Below are positions 53,291-61,919 of a stretch of 64,000 nt of DNA, piece after piece (positions within the stretch are counted from its first letter, which is position 1; every line of letters starts with the position of its first letter). The position numbers were made by a program, and so were the translations under genes. Source of the stretch: JAUIAS01 sp030425395 (GTDB lineage Bacteria > Pseudomonadota > Alphaproteobacteria > Rhodobacterales > Rhodobacteraceae). Below the pieces are notes generated by a model. That model saw nothing but the letters and a program-made list of their open reading frames with translations, was not told where the DNA came from and ran no database searches. The stretch is taken from NCBI GenBank assembly GCA_043553855.1, contig CP121336.1, forward strand, positions 2,728,001-2,792,000, in the 5' to 3' direction.

Positions 53291-55072
53291 TCAGAAGTTT
53301 TCTGCGTCCAGCGCCATCACCGTGTCTGCGCCGCTTTCGATGCGCGACAGGTGCAGCGCCGTGGCAGGCAATTGCCTGACCATATAGTAGCGACCCGTGG
53401 TGATCTTTGTCTCGTAGAACGCCGCGTCAGAGTTGCCTTCGGCCAGCGCCGCGCGTGCCGATTTGGCCATCATCGCCCACATCAGGCCAAGGCAGACATG
53501 GCCGAACATATGCATGAAATCATAAGAGCCAGAGAGCGCGTTATTGGGATTCTTCATGCCGTTTTGCATGAAGTACATGCCAGCCTGCTGGAGATCCTTG
53601 GACGCTTTCTTGAGGGGTTCGAGAAAGTCGCGGTCATAAGCCTCGTCCTGGCCCTGATTATCCTTGATGAAGGTTTTGACCAGATCAAAGAACGCCATCA
53701 CATGCTTGCCGCCATCCTGCGCCAGCTTGCGCCCCACGAGGTCAAGTGCCTGAATGCCGTTGGCCCCTTCGTAGATCATCGCGATACGGGCATCGCGGGT
53801 GAACTGGGACATGCCCCATTCTTCGATATAGCCGTGGCCGCCATAGACCTGCTGAGCCTGAACGGTCATGTCATAGCCCTGATCGCTGAGGAAGCCCTTG
53901 ATTACCGGTGTCAGCAGAGACACCAGCCCATCGGCATCCGCGTCGCCCTTGCGGTGGGCGGCGTCGATCATCTGCGCGCCCCAGAGCATGAAGGCACGCG
54001 CGCCTTCGACAAAGGATTTCTGATCCATCAGGGACCGGCGGATATCGGGGTGCACGATCAGCGGATCAGCGGGGCCGTCGGGGTTTTTCGCGCCGGTCAC
54101 ATCGCGCCCCTGCAGGCGGTCCTTGGCATAGGCGAGCGCGTTCTGATAGGCGGCTTCGGCCTGTGCCAGCCCCTGCATCCCGACGCCAAGGCGGGCTTCG
54201 TTCATCATGGTGAACATGGCGCGCATGCCTTTGTGTTCTTCTCCGATCAGATAACCGGTCGCACCGTCGTAGTTCATCACGCAGGTCGAGTTGCCGTGGA
54301 TACCCATCTTTTCTTCGATCTTGCCGACGGTGGCACCGTTGCGCGCGCCAAGGCTGCCGTCTTCGTTGACGAGGAATTTCGGAACGATGAACAGGGACAC
54401 GCCCTTGATGCCTTCGGGACCGCCGGTGATCTTGGCAAGAACAAGGTGGATAATGTTGTCGGCAAGGTCATGTTCCCCGGCCGAAATAAAGATTTTCTGA
54501 CCGGTGATCTTGTAGGATCCGTCGTCTTGCGGCTCGGCCTTGGTGCGCATCATGCCCAGATCGGTGCCGCAATGGGGTTCGGTCAGGTTCATCGTGCCGG
54601 TCCATTCGCAGGACACCATCTTGGGCAGGAAGGTTGCCTTCTGGGCGTCGTTGCCATGGGCGAGGATCGCCGAGGCTGCACCGTGGGTCAGGCCCTGATA
54701 CATGGTGAATGCCTGATTGGCGGCGGAAAACAGTTCGCCCACGGCGGTGCCGATGACGACGGGCATGTTCTGGCCGCCGTATTCCTCGGGCATGTCCAGG
54801 CCGGGCCAGCCGCCTTCGCGGACTTTCTCGAACGCTTCCTTGAAGCCGGTGGGCGTATAGACCACACCGTTTTCCAATCGGCAGCCTTCTGTGTCGCCCA
54901 CTGCATTGAGCGGGGTCAGGACTTCTGATGAAATCTTGCCTGCCTCATCGAGGATCGCGCCGGTGAAATCGGATTCAAGATCGCTGTATCCGGGGATGTC
55001 GCTCGACGAGATGTTGAGAACGTCGTGCAGAACAAATTGAATGTCCTTGGTGGGGGCAGTGTAAGTCGGCAT
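53291..55072 (-). CDS. Large acyl-CoA dehydrogenase (FadE/DmdC-like)
   Basis: A 593-residue flavoprotein, longer than the ~385-residue type through an N-terminal extension and a C-terminal acetyl-CoA-dehydrogenase-like domain. Motifs: MNLTEPHCGTDLGMMRTKAEPQ, ITGQKIFISAGEHDLADN, and QVYGGHGYIEEWGMSQFTRDARIAMIYEGANGIQALDLVGRKL with the catalytic glutamate. The roseobacter relatives include methylmercaptopropionyl-CoA dehydrogenase (DmdC), so a DMSP or long-chain role is open. The MerR gene at 55132 is transcribed in the same direction just upstream. Confidence 0.9.
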   Translation of the reverse strand: MPTYTAPTKDIQFVLHDVLNISSSDIPGYSDLESDFTGAILDEAGKISSEVLTPLNAVGDTEGCRLENGVVYTPTGFKEAFEKVREGGWPGLDMPEEYGGQNMPVVIGTAVGELFSAANQAFTMYQGLTHGAASAILAHGNDAQKATFLPKMVSCEWTGTMNLTEPHCGTDLGMMRTKAEPQDDGSYKITGQKIFISAGEHDLADNIIHLVLAKITGGPEGIKGVSLFIVPKFLVNEDGSLGARNGATVGKIEEKMGIHGNSTCVMNYDGATGYLIGEEHKGMRAMFTMMNEARLGVGMQGLAQAEAAYQNALAYAKDRLQGRDVTGAKNPDGPADPLIVHPDIRRSLMDQKSFVEGARAFMLWGAQMIDAAHRKGDADADGLVSLLTPVIKGFLSDQGYDMTVQAQQVYGGHGYIEEWGMSQFTRDARIAMIYEGANGIQALDLVGRKLAQDGGKHVMAFFDLVKTFIKDNQGQDEAYDRDFLEPLKKASKDLQQAGMYFMQNGMKNPNNALSGSYDFMHMFGHVCLGLMWAMMAKSARAALAEGNSDAAFYETKITTGRYYMVRQLPATALHLSRIESGADTVMALDAENF

Positions 55073-55131
55073 CTTGGTCCTTTCAGGATGTCAGACAGGG
55101 AATTTCAATGGAGGGCGGGCAGAGGGCCGGA

Positions 55132-55533
55132 TTATTCGGCCGCGTCCCGCAGATTCTTGGCGGATGACAGAACGCGCTCACCCCATTTGATCTGGTCGCG
55201 CAGTTCATCAATCGTCTGGGTCAGTTCATCGCGCTGGGCCTCCATATCGGCAAGGCGTTCGCGGGCGATGTCATAGGTGCGTTCAAGCTGGGTCTGTTGC
55301 TGGTCGCCCATATAGTAGAGGTCCAGAAGCTGGCGGATTTCCTCAAGGCTGAAGCCAAAACGCTTGCCGCGCAGGATCAGCTTGAGGCGCGCGCGGTCGC
55401 GCTTGGTGAACAGGCGTTTCTGGCCTTCGCGCAGAGGAAAAAGAAGTTCCTTGGCTTCGTAAAACCGCAAAGTGCGCGGGGTTACGCCAAAGGCATCACA
55501 CATCTGGCGGATTGTCATTGTTTCGGTGCTCAT
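55132..55533 (-). CDS. MerR-family regulator 1 of the beta-oxidation cluster
   Basis: A 133-residue regulator. The MerR helix-turn-helix reads TIRQMCDAFGVTPRTLRFYEAKELL and continues KRLFTKRDRARLKLILRGKRFGFSLEEIRQLLDLY, followed by a coiled-coil dimer helix. No metal-binding cysteines are present, as in LiuR/AcuR-like regulators of acyl-CoA genes. The ATG at 55533 is chosen over an upstream in-frame start. An inverted repeat at 55601-55623 may be its operator. Confidence 0.85.
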   Translation of the reverse strand: MSTETMTIRQMCDAFGVTPRTLRFYEAKELLFPLREGQKRLFTKRDRARLKLILRGKRFGFSLEEIRQLLDLYYMGDQQQTQLERTYDIARERLADMEAQRDELTQTIDELRDQIKWGERVLSSAKNLRDAAE

Positions 55534-55600
55534 GGGGCTACTCTCGTGGTCAGTGTTAGCCAACATCTAGGTGATGTTTCGCTGTTTACAGCATGCGTGT

Positions 55601-55623
55601 GACGTTGACGTAAGTTGAACGTC
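55601..55623. promoter_or_regulatory. Inverted repeat upstream of MerR 1
   Basis: GACGTT (55601-55606) and AACGTC (55618-55623) are inverted with 11 bases between, and TTGACGTAA lies within. MerR-type regulators of branched-chain and fatty acid genes bind similar ACGT-containing palindromes. Further TGACG copies follow to 55660. Confidence 0.4.
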
Positions 55624-55811
55624 GCGTCACTTTGACGGTTGACGCGGTGTCACGGCACGTCAACCCCGCAAAATGCAATTTTTGCAGGTTTTCGGCAGGA
55701 TCGCTCTTAGGAAAACAACGATCGGACATGCCGAACAATCGGGGTTCAGCGCGCGAAAGCGCCCGAATCCGGTCAGAAATCTGTTTTGTTGTCAGATCAA
55801 AGAAGGGGGGG

Positions 55812-56180
55812 TCAGCTGATTGCCTGAAGCGTCTGCGCGCGCAGATCGGTCAATTCATCGAGCGCTTCTTGTAGCTGTTGCTGTTGTTCGATCAGGGCCG
55901 CCATCTGCCTGTCGGCCATTTCAACAAAGGCCTGCATTTGCGCGACAGTGCCTTCTTTTTCGTAGATCAGCAGCCACTGGCGGATTTCCTCCAACTGAAA
56001 CCCGAACTTGCGCCCGCGCATGATCAGCTTCATCCTTGCGACATCGCGCGGCGCATAGAATCTGGCGCGGCCTTCGCGATCAGGCTGCAGAAGCTCGATG
56101 TATTCGTAGTAACGCAAGGTGCGTGGCGTTACGTCAAACTCCGCGCACATCTCTTTGAACGACAAGCGGTTTTCGGTCAT
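55812..56180 (-). CDS. MerR-family regulator 2
   Basis: A 122-residue regulator close to the one at 55132 (FKEMCAEFDVTPRTLRYYEYIELLQPDREGRARFYAPRDVARMKLIMRGRKFGFQLEEIRQWLL) with a glutamine-rich coiled coil near the end. No metal-binding residues are seen. It is likely a duplicate regulator. The ATG at 56180 is the family start. It is divergent from the thioesterase genes at 56299. Confidence 0.85.
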   Translation of the reverse strand: MTENRLSFKEMCAEFDVTPRTLRYYEYIELLQPDREGRARFYAPRDVARMKLIMRGRKFGFQLEEIRQWLLIYEKEGTVAQMQAFVEMADRQMAALIEQQQQLQEALDELTDLRAQTLQAIS

Positions 56181-56298
56181 GCAAGCCTCTCCCTGCGGCG
56201 CAGCGTATGCCGTGACGTTGGCAAGTGCAACTCCTGCCCTTGCCCTTTCGTTTGGATCAGGACCATAAAGACCGGATAGAAAGCCGGGGTAATTGCAA

Positions 56299-56718
56299 AT
56301 GGTAGACAAGACCGCGATCGCACGCCAGTTCATCGAAGCGATCCCGCATTCGCGGGCGCTTGGCATGACTTTGACCGAGATGGGCGAAGGGGTTGCGGTG
56401 ATCACCATGCCGTATGATACGCGCCTTGTCGGTGATCCGGAAACCGGGGTCATTCATGGTGGTGCGGTATCGGCGCTGATGGACACGTGCTGTGGTGCCG
56501 CGGTCATGAGCCACCCGGCCGCGCCGGCTGGCACGGCCACCATAGACCTGCGCATCGACTACATGCGCGCGGCCACACCCGGTCAGGCGATCACCACGCG
56601 GGCCACCTGTTATCATGTGACGCGTTCGGTTGCCTTTGTGCGTGCGGTGGCCACGGATGACGATTCCGATCGGCCCGTGGCAAGCGCCACAGGTGCCTTT
56701 ACCGTGGAGGGCCGATAA
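56299..56718 (+). CDS. Hotdog-fold thioesterase (PaaI-like) 1
   Basis: A 139-residue hotdog protein. The core TGVIHGGAVSALMDTCCGAAVMS has the HGG turn of PaaI-type acyl-CoA thioesterases, followed by TIDLRIDYMRAATPGQ. It probably hydrolyses acyl-CoA esters and so limits CoA trapping. The ATG at 56299 is preferred over a TTG 6 bp upstream. The next gene follows by 1 bp. Confidence 0.88.
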   Translation: MVDKTAIARQFIEAIPHSRALGMTLTEMGEGVAVITMPYDTRLVGDPETGVIHGGAVSALMDTCCGAAVMSHPAAPAGTATIDLRIDYMRAATPGQAITTRATCYHVTRSVAFVRAVATDDDSDRPVASATGAFTVEGR

Positions 56719-56719
56719 G

Positions 56720-57232
56720 ATGGCAAGACGCAGACCCGAACCGGTGCAGGTGATCAAGGAACGGCGCGACGGGGCGTTGAACGCGATGGTCGACAGCGTG
56801 CCCTATATCAAGTTCATGGGGATCAGTTTCGATCGGCGGGGTGATGAGCTGACCGCGATTCTGTCTTATGATGACAAGCTGATCGGTAACCCGATGCTGC
56901 CCGCGCTGCACGGCGGTGTGACAGCGGCGTTTCTTGAGGTGACGGCGATCATCACGCTGAGCTGGGAATACCTGTGGGAAGATATCGAAGGCGGTGTCAT
57001 TGATGTCGAGGCGATGGCCAAAGGTGATCTGCCCCGGATGCCCAAGACCATTGATTTTACCGTGGATTATCTCAGATCCGGCCTGCCACGTGATGCCTAT
57101 GCACGCGCTGTGGTCAGCCGGTCTGGCCGCCGGTACGCCAGTGTGCATGTCGCAGCCTGGCAGGATAACCGGCACCGGCATTTTGCGCAGGCAACCGGGC
57201 ATTTCCTGATGCCACAGCGCGACAAGGGCTGA
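56720..57232 (+). CDS. Hotdog-fold thioesterase (PaaI-like) 2
   Basis: A 170-residue protein with a hotdog core PMLPALHGGVTAAFLEVTAIITLSW and TIDFTVDYLRSGLPRDAYARA. It is longer than copy 1 through an N-terminal helix and an insertion before the last strands. The ATG at 56720 starts 1 bp after the stop of copy 1; the ORF extends upstream only through that gene in another frame. Paired hotdog genes may form a heteromer. Confidence 0.85.
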   Translation: MARRRPEPVQVIKERRDGALNAMVDSVPYIKFMGISFDRRGDELTAILSYDDKLIGNPMLPALHGGVTAAFLEVTAIITLSWEYLWEDIEGGVIDVEAMAKGDLPRMPKTIDFTVDYLRSGLPRDAYARAVVSRSGRRYASVHVAAWQDNRHRHFAQATGHFLMPQRDKG

Positions 57233-57233
57233 G

Positions 57234-58598
57234 ATGACGAACCCCGCCGCCGCCGAACCGATTACCCATCGGCGGGTGCTAAGGATTGCGCTGCCCATCA
57301 TGCTGGCCAACATGACGGTGCCGCTTTTGGGGGCGGTGGATACCGGCGTTGTCGGCCAGATCCCCGATGCCGCGCCGATCGCGGCAGTCGGCGTGGGCGC
57401 GGTTGTTCTGTCTGCGATCTATTGGATATTCGGGTTCTTGCGCATGGGCACGGCGGGCTTGACCGCGCAGGCCGCGGGCGCGGGCCAATCGGGCGAGGTC
57501 GCGGCCCTGCTGATGCGGTCGCTGTCGATCGGGTTTACCGGCGGTCTGGTGCTGATGCTGTTGCAGGTGCCGATCTATTCTGCCGCCTTTGCCGTCAGCC
57601 CGGCCAGCGAAGAAGTCGAAGGTCTGGCGCGCGGATATATGCAAATCCGCATCTGGTCCGCGCCCGCGGCCATCGCGATCTATGGAATTAACGGCTGGCT
57701 GATTGCGCAGGAAAGAACGCGGGCGGTCTTGCTGCTGCAACTCTGGATGAACGGGCTGAACGTGGTTCTGGATCTGTGGTTCGTGCTGGGGCTTGGACTG
57801 GGTGTCGAGGGCGTGGCGCTGGCCACGTTCCTTGCTGAATGGTCCGGGCTGGCCTTCGGGCTGTGGTTGTGTCGCGCCGCATTCCGGCAATCGGCCTGGC
57901 GCGACTGGCCCCGTGTATTCGACCGCATCCGGCTGAAGCGGATGGCCGTGGTCAACAGCGACATCTTGATCCGGTCCCTGCTGCTTCAGGCGATTTTCGT
58001 GAGCTTCCTGTTGCTGGGCGGGCGGTTCGGCGATGTAACCCTCGCGGCCAATCAGGTGCTTTTGCAGTTTGTCCACATCACTGGATATGCGCTGGACGGG
58101 TTCGCCTTTGCCGCCGAGGCCCTTGTGGGGCAGGCGTTTGGCGCGGGGGCGGTTGCGCGGTTGCGGCGCAGTGCGCTTTTGACGACGATTTGGGGTGGCG
58201 TCGTGGCGCTGGTGATGATGGCGGGGTTCTGGTGGCTGGGGCCGTGGATCATCGACCTCATGGCCAAGGATACAGCAGTGCAGGAGACCGCGCGCCTATA
58301 CCTGCCATGGATGGTGGCGATGCCGCTGTTGCTTTTGGGGCTGGTGATGTTTGACGGGATCTTCATCGGCGCCACCCGGTCGGCAGACATGCGCAACATG
58401 ATGGCGGTGTCGACGGCGATCTATTTCATTGCCGTATGGGTTCTGATGGATCCGCTGGGCAACCACGGGCTGTGGCTGGCGCTGGGGATTGCAAATGTGG
58501 CGCGCGGTGTGACGCTCGGGATGCGTTATCCGGCGTTGGAGCGCGCCGCGCAGAAAGAAGCCACCGCTCAGAGAGAAGCCGCCGCACGGCTGGCCTGA
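57234..58598 (+). CDS. MATE-family efflux transporter
   Basis: A 454-residue membrane protein with twelve predicted helices in two halves. The N-terminal half has MLANMTVPLLGAVDTGVVGQIPDAAPIAAVGVGAV and the loop around 120 reads LARGYMQIRIWSAPAAIAIYGINGWLIAQERTR, as in DinF/NorM-type MATE proteins. It exports drugs or metabolites using H+ or Na+. It follows the thioesterases by 1 bp, so it is co-transcribed. Confidence 0.93.
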   Translation: MTNPAAAEPITHRRVLRIALPIMLANMTVPLLGAVDTGVVGQIPDAAPIAAVGVGAVVLSAIYWIFGFLRMGTAGLTAQAAGAGQSGEVAALLMRSLSIGFTGGLVLMLLQVPIYSAAFAVSPASEEVEGLARGYMQIRIWSAPAAIAIYGINGWLIAQERTRAVLLLQLWMNGLNVVLDLWFVLGLGLGVEGVALATFLAEWSGLAFGLWLCRAAFRQSAWRDWPRVFDRIRLKRMAVVNSDILIRSLLLQAIFVSFLLLGGRFGDVTLAANQVLLQFVHITGYALDGFAFAAEALVGQAFGAGAVARLRRSALLTTIWGGVVALVMMAGFWWLGPWIIDLMAKDTAVQETARLYLPWMVAMPLLLLGLVMFDGIFIGATRSADMRNMMAVSTAIYFIAVWVLMDPLGNHGLWLALGIANVARGVTLGMRYPALERAAQKEATAQREAAARLA

Positions 58599-58888
58599 TC
58601 ATAGCGACCTGACACGGCCATGCATTTGACCATCCAGCGCGAAAAAACGCCGAAAGCAAGAATGAGGCCGAACACAAGCTCGGGCGCTTCCCGGCCGTCG
58701 CCTTCGGCCAGATGCCGGGATGAAACGAGGCACCGGTCGCTTGGGGGGGCTTGCTGGGTTTGGTCTTGGATTTTCCCGCGTTTTGTCGGCGATTTGTGCC
58801 GATCATACCGCGAACTTGCCGCCCGCACGCCCAACCCGCAAGGACTGCGCGTGCTGGTAATTTCAACGCCAATCCAGCAACCGGGCGG
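58599..58888. other. Gap between MATE and the Mrp operon
   Basis: This 290-bp gap between convergent genes contains no supported gene or strong hairpin terminator. Open frames on both strands look like chance frames of GC-rich DNA. Confidence 0.6.
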
Positions 58889-59263
58889 TCAGTCTTGTTC
58901 GGCGGGTTCGGGCGGATCGTCGTAAATCGCCCATCCCTTTTCACCTTGCGTGGGTGGCACGTCCGCTTCGCGAATATTCGCGCTCATGTATGCTTTGGCG
59001 ATGAAATTGGCGGTGATCGGCGCGGTCAGGAACAGGAACAGCGTAATCAGGAGTTCATGGAACGACAGCTTGTCCTTGACCAGCAGGAAATAGAGCATGG
59101 AGGCAATCAGAACGCCGCCAACGCCAAGGGTTGTCGCCTTGGTGGGCGCGTGCAGGCGCTGCATTGTGTCCTTCAGCTTGACCAATCCGAACGACCCGAC
59201 GAGGCCAAAAACCCCACTGATCACGAGAAAGGCCGAGATTGCGACTTCGGTCAGAATTTCCAT
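58889..59263 (-). CDS. mnhG: Mrp Na+/H+ antiporter subunit G
   Basis: A 124-residue small subunit with three transmembrane helices and the family loop GLVKLKDTMQRLHAPTKATTLGVGGVLI. The C-terminal tail is acidic and soluble. It is the last gene of the operon, 7 bp after mnhF, and is part of the multi-subunit antiporter that expels Na+ in the inner membrane. Confidence 0.93.
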   Translation of the reverse strand: MEILTEVAISAFLVISGVFGLVGSFGLVKLKDTMQRLHAPTKATTLGVGGVLIASMLYFLLVKDKLSFHELLITLFLFLTAPITANFIAKAYMSANIREADVPPTQGEKGWAIYDDPPEPAEQD

Positions 59264-59270
59264 GACACCC

Positions 59271-59540
59271 TCACTCGATGATATCGCCGCGCAGAAGAAA
59301 GCGGCAATAAGCTACGGTTGATACAAATCCGACCATGGCAACCAGCATTGCCGCTTCGTAATACATCGCGGTGCCCTTGAGGATGCCAAACAGGATCAGT
59401 AAGGCGATGACGTTGATCACCATCGTATCAAGGCCCAGAATTCGGTCTGCCGCGTCCGGCCCGCGCGCAATGCGCCACAGGTTGAAGACAAGCCCGATCC
59501 CGTAACAGCCGATCGCGAAATAAAGCGCCATGTAGATCAT
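59271..59540 (-). CDS. mnhF: Mrp antiporter subunit F
   Basis: An 89-residue, three-helix protein with RGPDAADRILGLDTMVINVIALLILFG, the MnhF signature. Its start overlaps the mnhE stop as ATGA (59537-59540), showing tight coupling. Confidence 0.93.
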   Translation of the reverse strand: MIYMALYFAIGCYGIGLVFNLWRIARGPDAADRILGLDTMVINVIALLILFGILKGTAMYYEAAMLVAMVGFVSTVAYCRFLLRGDIIE

Positions 59541-60031
59541 GCGAAAATCTCCTTGAGGCGACGTTCGTAGCGGTTCTTGATTTCGTCACGCACCGCGTCG
59601 GGATCGTCGGTGTGCAGGCAATGCACAAGGATTGCGCTGCCGTCCGCCGACAGGGTCGCCGAAACGGTCCCCGGTGTCATGGTGATCGTGCCCGCCAGCA
59701 CTGTGATTGCTTCGGCAGAGGTCAGGTCAAGGGGAATGGTGATCCACTTGCTTTGCAGGTTGTCGGCGCGTTTGAACACGATCAGCATCGCAACTTGAAC
59801 ATTGGCCACAACGATATCCCAGAGCACGATCAGGAAATATCCCACGATGGCCACAGGATTGCGCAGAAACGGCCTGTTGGGCCAATAGGGGGCGGTGATG
59901 AAGGGCACCACGATGCCCAAAAATCCGCCGAGGATGACATTGCCCAATGTGACCTTGTTGACCAGCCCAAGCCAGACCAGCGTCAGCACAACCGACAGAA
60001 TGGGATGTGGAAAGAGACGTTTGATAAGCAT
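59537..60031 (-). CDS. mnhE: Mrp antiporter subunit E
   Basis: A 164-residue protein with two or three N-terminal helices (LIKRLFPHPILSVVLTLVWLGLVNKVTLGNVILGGFLGIVVPF) and a soluble C-terminal domain with ITVLAGTITMTPGTVSATLSADGSAILVHCL. The ATG at 60031 is chosen from family start and length; it lies 1 bp after the mnhD stop. Confidence 0.9.
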   Translation of the reverse strand: MLIKRLFPHPILSVVLTLVWLGLVNKVTLGNVILGGFLGIVVPFITAPYWPNRPFLRNPVAIVGYFLIVLWDIVVANVQVAMLIVFKRADNLQSKWITIPLDLTSAEAITVLAGTITMTPGTVSATLSADGSAILVHCLHTDDPDAVRDEIKNRYERRLKEIFA

Positions 60032-60032
60032 G

Positions 60033-61577
60033 TCAGCCCTCCTCGCCGTTGCCAAGAACGCTCGAGACATAGCCCGCGCGATCAAAGAGCTGTGCGCTGG
60101 TGTCCTCAAGGAACCCGGTCAATGGCCCCGCAAAGATCGCCAGCGCGCCCAGACCGGCCACGCAGAAAGCCGCCGGTGCCACTTGTGCAAAGCCCGCCCG
60201 TTCGCCAGGGGCCGCATCGACCCCGGCGGTGCCCGGATCATCCACGTCGGCGGGAATGGCGGTCGATTGCCAGAACACCACGCTGCCTGCTCGTGCAAAG
60301 CCCACGATCACCACCAGCGATCCGACGAGGATCGCGGTCCAGCCCACGACCATCACATCCGGGCTGCGTAACACGTCCATGACAAGCAGTTTGCCCAGAA
60401 ACCCGCTGAGCGGCGGCATACCTGCCATGGCGATGGCCGCGCCAAAGAACAGCGCGGCGAACAGGCCGTTCTGCGGGATCGGGGGCAGGGCGGTCAGCCC
60501 GTCATTGCGGCGTCGTTCGACCACCAGATCGGCCACGAGGAACAGGGCCGCTGCGGCAAAGGTCGAATGCACCAGATAATAGAGCGCCGCCGTCGTGGCT
60601 TCGGGGGTGAACATCGACACCGCCAGCATCAGGGTGCCCATCGACGCCAGCACCGAAAATGACACCAGTTGCAACAGGCGCCGTGCCCCAAGCACGCCAA
60701 CGGCTCCAACCGCCAACGTGATAACGGCGGCGATAAACAACCATGTATCGGGCATTCCTGCTGTTGCTGGAATGTCAGGTCCGAACACCACCGTGTGAAT
60801 GCGCAGGATCGCATAGGCCCCGACCTTGGTCATGATTGCAAACAGTGCAGCGACCGGGGCAGGGGCGTTGGCATAGGTGCCCGGCAGCCAGAACTGCACC
60901 GGGAACAGCGCCGCCTTGACCGCAAAGACGATCATCAAAAGCATCGCGGCCACGCGCACGAGGGCGGCGTCTTCAACCGGCATGAGCGGCAGTTTCGCCG
61001 CCAGATCGGCGATGTTCAGCGTGCCGGTCGACGCATAAAGCGCCCCCAGAGCAAACAGAAACAGCGTTGATCCGGCAAGGTTGATGACCACATATTGCAG
61101 GCCCGCGCGCATCCTGTCGCGTCCGCCGCCGTGCATCATCAGCCCGTAAGAGGCGATCAGAAGAACTTCGAAAAAGACGAACAGGTTGAACACGTCACCC
61201 GTCAGGAACGCGCCACAGATGCCCATAAGCTGAAATTGAAACAGCGCGTGGAAGTGCCGCCCGCGATTGTCCCAGCCGGTCGCGATGGCGTGCAACAGCA
61301 CGATCAACGCCAGCGAGGCGGTCAGCAGGATCATCAAAGCCGAAAGCCGGTCCAGAACCAGAACGATGCCAAAGGGCGCGGGCCAGTCTCCAAGGTAGTA
61401 GACATGCGTCTGTCCACCCGCCGCCAGCGCCGCCAGACCCAGCGCGATGCCCAGCAACCCAAGGCTGCCCGCAACCGAGGCCGCACGTGCCAGCGTGATA
61501 TCGTGGCGCATGACGAATCCGATGATCGGTGCCAGCAGCGCGGGCAGAATCACAGGTGCGATAATCCAGTGGTTCAT
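60033..61577 (-). CDS. mnhD: Mrp antiporter subunit D
   Basis: A 514-residue NuoN/NuoM-like subunit with about fourteen helices. Key parts: LLTASLALIVLLHAI, GDVFNLFVFFEVLLIASYGLMMHGG (the conserved glutamate), and VKAALFPVQFWLPGTYANAPAPVAALFAIMTKVGAYAILRI (the lysines). It supplies a proton path in the antiporter. Its start overlaps mnhC as ATGA (61574-61577). Confidence 0.95.
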   Translation of the reverse strand: MNHWIIAPVILPALLAPIIGFVMRHDITLARAASVAGSLGLLGIALGLAALAAGGQTHVYYLGDWPAPFGIVLVLDRLSALMILLTASLALIVLLHAIATGWDNRGRHFHALFQFQLMGICGAFLTGDVFNLFVFFEVLLIASYGLMMHGGGRDRMRAGLQYVVINLAGSTLFLFALGALYASTGTLNIADLAAKLPLMPVEDAALVRVAAMLLMIVFAVKAALFPVQFWLPGTYANAPAPVAALFAIMTKVGAYAILRIHTVVFGPDIPATAGMPDTWLFIAAVITLAVGAVGVLGARRLLQLVSFSVLASMGTLMLAVSMFTPEATTAALYYLVHSTFAAAALFLVADLVVERRRNDGLTALPPIPQNGLFAALFFGAAIAMAGMPPLSGFLGKLLVMDVLRSPDVMVVGWTAILVGSLVVIVGFARAGSVVFWQSTAIPADVDDPGTAGVDAAPGERAGFAQVAPAAFCVAGLGALAIFAGPLTGFLEDTSAQLFDRAGYVSSVLGNGEEG

Positions 61578-61918
61578 GCGTCGGTCCCCTGATCTTCGGT
61601 CATGTCGATTTCATCGCTGCCGGATTCGAAATAGGCCCCCAGCGCAACCATCACCAACAGGGCGGTCATCCCGAAGGAAATCACGATGGCCGTCAGCACA
61701 AGCGCTTGCGGCAACGGGTCGGTGTATTGCACATCTCCGTATTTGCTCAGGATCGGGGGCATGTTCACGGCCAGTCTGCCTGAGGCGAACAGGAACACGT
61801 TTACCGCATAAGACAGCAGCGCGAGGCCAAGAATGACGGGAAAGGCCCTGAGCCGCAGGACAAGGTAAACCCCTCCGGCGGTCAGGATGCCTATGGAACT
61901 GGCAACGACGATTTCCAT
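61574..61918 (-). CDS. mnhC: Mrp antiporter subunit C
   Basis: A 114-residue NuoK-like subunit with three helices (IGILTAGGVYLVLRLRAFPVILGLALLSYAVNVFLFASG) and the C-terminal acidic tail EDQGTDA. The ATG at 61918 starts 1 bp after the mnhA stop codon. It carries the buried glycine/proline features of the family. Confidence 0.93.
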   Translation of the reverse strand: MEIVVASSIGILTAGGVYLVLRLRAFPVILGLALLSYAVNVFLFASGRLAVNMPPILSKYGDVQYTDPLPQALVLTAIVISFGMTALLVMVALGAYFESGSDEIDMTEDQGTDA

Positions 61919-61919
61919 G

